From assembly GCF_004005865.1 (NCBI RefSeq), contig NZ_SACN01000001.1:1612001-1676000 (forward strand): a stretch of DNA of 64,000 nucleotides, in the 5' to 3' direction. The translations under genes and the position numbers were made by a program. Origin of the DNA: Sphingomonas crocodyli. Lineage in GTDB: Bacteria > Pseudomonadota > Alphaproteobacteria > Sphingomonadales > Sphingomonadaceae. Shown here in pieces: positions 61,653 through 64,000 of this stretch (position 1 is the stretch's first letter; each line of letters begins with the position of its first letter). The notes beneath the pieces are model-generated. The model ran no database searches and was not told the origin of the DNA. It saw only the letters and a list, made by a program, of their open reading frames with translations.

Positions 61653-62387
61653 ATGACATCGCTCGAAAAGCCCGACATCGGCACCACTTCCGTCAAGTGG
61701 CGCTGGCCCAGCGTCCATCCCGAAGGGCGCAAATTCGTCCTGATCGCCGCTGTGATCTGCCTGATCTTCGCGATCATGGCATGGGAAACGCTCGCCTGGC
61801 CGATGGGGTTGGTGACGATCTGGGTCGCGGCCTTCTTCCGCGATCCGATCCGCACGACGCCGATCGGCGAAGGGCTGGTGATCGCGCCGGCCGATGGCCT
61901 CGTCACCATGATCGTCAATGTGCCGCCGCCGCGCGAGATGGCGGGGCCGGATGGCCTCGGCGATGGGCCGATGACGCGCGTCTCGATCTTCATGTCGGTG
62001 TTCGACGTCCACATCAATCGCACGCCGATCCCCGGCGTGATCAAGCGCGTCGCCTATATCGCCGGCAGCTTCCTCAACGCCGACCTCGACAAGGCGAGCG
62101 AGGAGAATGAGCGGCAGCATATCCTGGTCGAAGCGCCGGATGGCACACGGATCGGCTTCACCCAGATTGCGGGCCTGGTCGCACGCCGGATCGTGCCGTT
62201 CGTGAAGCCGGGCGACACCGTCGGCATCGGCCAGCGTATCGGCTTGATCCGCTTCGGCAGCCGCGTCGATGTCTATCTGCCTGCGGGCACTGGCCATCGC
62301 CTGACGATCGGCCAGCGCACGATCGCGGGCGAGACCGTCATCGCCAAGCTGGGCGAGGCCGACCGGACGGTTGGTTCGGCGCAATGA
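61653..62387 (+). CDS. psd: Phosphatidylserine decarboxylase proenzyme
   Basis: 244 aa; short PSD type of alphaproteobacteria. Two TM-like segments (about 29-63) at the N-terminus; [21 protein letters not shown] with a conserved His; and [11 protein letters not shown] where self-cleavage between Gly202 and Ser203 makes the pyruvoyl group. Converts phosphatidylserine to phosphatidylethanolamine. 4-nt overlap with pssA. Confidence 0.93.
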   Translation: MTSLEKPDIGTTSVKWRWPSVHPEGRKFVLIAAVICLIFAIMAWETLAWPMGLVTIWVAAFFRDPIRTTPIGEGLVIAPADGLVTMIVNVPPPREMAGPDGLGDGPMTRVSIFMSVFDVHINRTPIPGVIKRVAYIAGSFLNADLDKASEENERQHILVEAPDGTRIGFTQIAGLVARRIVPFVKPGDTVGIGQRIGLIRFGSRVDVYLPAGTGHRLTIGQRTIAGETVIAKLGEADRTVGSAQ

Positions 62388-63175
62388 TTCGTCCTCGCCG
62401 CGAAAATATCCGCCGGGGCATTCCTGCGCGTGCCGTCGCCCCCAATGCGGTGACGGCACTTGCGCTCTGTTCCGGCCTCACCGGCGTTCGCTTCGCGATT
62501 GCGGGGGAGTGGGAAAAGGCAATGCTCGCGATCGCGATCGCGGGCGTGCTCGACGGCCTCGACGGGCGAATCGCACGCTTGCTGAATGCGCAGAGCCGCT
62601 TCGGCGCCGAACTCGATTCGCTGTCCGACGTGATCGCCTTCGGCGTTTCGCCCGCGATCATCGTCTATCTGTGGGCGCTGCAGGATCTGCCGCGCTTCGG
62701 CTGGATCTTCGCTTTGGGCTATGCGGTGTGTGCCGCGCTCCGCCTCGCGCGCTTCAACGCCTCGCTTGATTCGGTCGAATCGCCCCGAAAGAGTGCCGGC
62801 TTCCTGACCGGCGTGCCCGCGCCTTTGGGGGCGGGGCTGATGCTCGTGCCTGTCGCGATGTGGCAATGGACGGGGATCGAACATATTCGCGATCCCTTCT
62901 TCATCTGCGCCTGGTCGGCCCTGTCGGGCGGGCTGATGATATCGGATCTCGCCACCTACAGCTGGGGCTCGCTCCATGTATCGCGGTCGTGGCGGCTGCC
63001 GATGATCCTGATCGTCGCAATCCTGGGGGCGACACTGTTCACCGCCCCCTGGCACACGCTGAGCGCGATCATGCTCGGCTATCTGGCAACCGTGCCGTTC
63101 AGCGTCATCGCTTATGCGCGGATCAGGCGGCAGCGCGCATCCCAGCGCGCGGAGCCAGCTTCGCTTCCCGAATGA
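62384..63175 (+). CDS. pssA: CDP-diacylglycerol-serine O-phosphatidyltransferase
   Basis: 263 aa. CDP-alcohol phosphotransferase signature [20 protein letters not shown] followed by LDSLSD (DGx2ARx8Gx3Dx3D) near residue 50. Six to eight TM helices follow. Makes phosphatidylserine, the substrate of psd, in the same operon. Confidence 0.93.
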   Translation: MIRPRRENIRRGIPARAVAPNAVTALALCSGLTGVRFAIAGEWEKAMLAIAIAGVLDGLDGRIARLLNAQSRFGAELDSLSDVIAFGVSPAIIVYLWALQDLPRFGWIFALGYAVCAALRLARFNASLDSVESPRKSAGFLTGVPAPLGAGLMLVPVAMWQWTGIEHIRDPFFICAWSALSGGLMISDLATYSWGSLHVSRSWRLPMILIVAILGATLFTAPWHTLSAIMLGYLATVPFSVIAYARIRRQRASQRAEPASLPE

Positions 63176-63347
63176 TGCGGACCCGGCGCTCGGCGCCGGG
63201 GCGGAGCGGCGGCACGGCGGGCTTCGGCTCGATCCCGAAAGCGCGCAGGAACATGGGCAGTTCGGACTTCACGCCCGCGACGATCGTCGCGACGGCGAAC
63301 AGGAGAATTGCGGAAAACATCGCACCGGAAAGCAGAGTCAGCATCAC
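63123..63347 (-). CDS. Small membrane protein, unknown
   Basis: 74 aa on the minus strand, overlapping the last 53 nt of pssA. A TM helix at about residue 6-25 (LSGAMFSAILLFAVATIVAG) then a basic Pro/Arg-rich tail. Supported by the clear TM segment and gap position; the overlap with pssA reduces confidence. Confidence 0.5.
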   Translation of the reverse strand: MMLTLLSGAMFSAILLFAVATIVAGVKSELPMFLRAFGIEPKPAVPPLRPGAERRVRIIREAKLAPRAGMRAAA

Positions 63348-63586
63348 GTCGTCCCTTTCGTCCGACCGTTCCCCCCTTTCGCGTTCGGCCCGAGATTATG
63401 TCGGGAAAAGCGCCCGGAACGGCTTGTTCGTTCCTTATGTTCATGATTTGTTCTTTCCGTCAAGCCTTGATTTCCAACGGCAGGTCGCATAAAGGCCCGC
63501 GCATTCCACATGTGGGGCGCACATACCGGTGCCGGGTTTCCCGGTTCCTGCCCCACAGAGGTTCAACCGGGTAAGGAGAAAATCCT
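63348..63586 (+). promoter_or_regulatory. Structured leader of rpsB
   Basis: An 8-bp stem TGTGGGGC (63511-63518) / GCCCCACA (63550-63557) encloses a CCGGG-TTT-CCCGG hairpin (63532-63544), ending 29 nt before the ATG. This has the look of an autoregulatory ribosomal-protein leader. A promoter was not clearly resolved; TTGATT near 63468 is a possible -35. Confidence 0.45.
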
Positions 63587-64000
63587 ATGGCGGCTCCCAC
63601 CGTCTCCATGCAGGCGTTGCTCGACGCCGGCGCGCACTTCGGCCACCAGACTCACCGCTGGAATCCGAAGATGAAGCCGTATCTCTTCGGGGATCGCAAC
63701 GGCGTCCACATCATCGATCTGTCGCAGACCGTGCCGCTGATGGCGCGTGCGCTCGACTTCATCTCGCAGACCGTTTCGCACGGCGGCAAGGTTCTGTTCG
63801 TCGGCACCAAGCGCCAGGCGCAGGAGCCGATCCGCGAAGCCGCGCTCCGCGCCGGTCAGCACTATGTCAACCACCGCTGGCTGGGCGGCATGCTCACCAA
63901 CTGGAAGACGATCAGCCAGTCGATCAAGCGCTACAAGAGCCTTGAGGAGCAGCTGTCGGGCGAGACCCACGGTCTCACCAAGAAGGAAGTGCTGCAGCTG
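63587..64000 (+). CDS. rpsB: 30S ribosomal protein S2 (3' end outside window)
   Basis: 138 codons visible. AAGGAG 8 nt before [23 protein letters not shown] and [20 protein letters not shown] are diagnostic, then [15 protein letters not shown] and [14 protein letters not shown]. Runs off the right edge with no stop. In bacteria rpsB is usually followed by tsf, expected just outside. Confidence 0.98.
   Translation, partial: MAAPTVSMQALLDAGAHFGHQTHRWNPKMKPYLFGDRNGVHIIDLSQTVPLMARALDFISQTVSHGGKVLFVGTKRQAQEPIREAALRAGQHYVNHRWLGGMLTNWKTISQSIKRYKSLEEQLSGETHGLTKKEVLQL

Overview
The window reads as a piece of a GC-rich alphaproteobacterial chromosome, most likely Sphingomonadales. The clues are a PEPxxWA-type PEP-CTERM protein together with an exosortase-A-associated exopolysaccharide locus, the gene order SUV3-like helicase / S4 RNA-binding protein / 7Fe ferredoxin / CarD, a eukaryotic-type NADP isocitrate dehydrogenase, a consensus CtrA box, and dispersed intergenic hairpin repeats of the kind common in this order. 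No rRNA gene, CRISPR array, IS element or transposase was seen.

Layout. (1) 1-9080: the end of an integrated phage or phage-like element. A dense rightward operon of small genes, mostly joined by ATGA or GTGA overlaps, starts with a RecE-like exonuclease, a RecT-like annealing protein and an HNH-type protein. It runs through about fifteen small unknown proteins, many with zinc-knuckle motifs, and ends in an excisionase-like protein and a tyrosine integrase. One gene is inverted: a small ribbon-helix-helix repressor facing an operator-studded promoter. The integrase abuts the 3' end of tRNA-His (9081-9158), the probable attachment site; the other end of the element is left of the window. (2) 9246-16905: acyl-CoA ligase, glyoxalase II, MaoC hydratase, a GIN-domain protein, a CHASE2 histidine kinase with its OmpR-type regulator, and CarD. 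(3) 17165-24293: ferredoxin, S4 protein, helicase, then a redox group (Baeyer-Villiger monooxygenase, Old Yellow Enzyme, aldo/keto reductase). (4) 24629-30446: M23 peptidase under a CtrA-type site, PEP-CTERM protein, PilZ protein, HExxH protein, radical SAM protein, MoaB, KTSC protein. (5) 30523-35617: lytic transglycosylase, uracil-DNA glycosylase, ETF-ubiquinone oxidoreductase, small secreted protein.

(6) 35679-50149: a continuous rightward exosortase-A (XrtA) type exopolysaccharide locus of eleven genes: acyl-CoA ligase, PLP decarboxylase, export protein, chain-length determinant, tyrosine kinase, outer-membrane protein, AAA ATPase, deacetylase, FemAB-like protein, glycosyltransferase and amidotransferase. 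The exosortase itself, the acyl carrier protein and the initiating sugar transferase are not in it, although a PEP-CTERM substrate lies 9 kb upstream.

(7) 50176-64000: a small monooxygenase, a CoA-transferase whose two subunits are separated by a lipoprotein phosphatase gene, a serine hydrolase, the alpha ribosomal operon (rpsM-rpsK-rpoA-rplQ) with its own promoter and terminator, a bestrophin-like channel, an AraC regulator divergent from a methyltransferase, icd, the phosphatidylserine pathway pair psd-pssA, and the start of rpsB behind a structured leader.

Coordinates and motifs were read by eye from the sequence; family names are recognition from memory, not database results.
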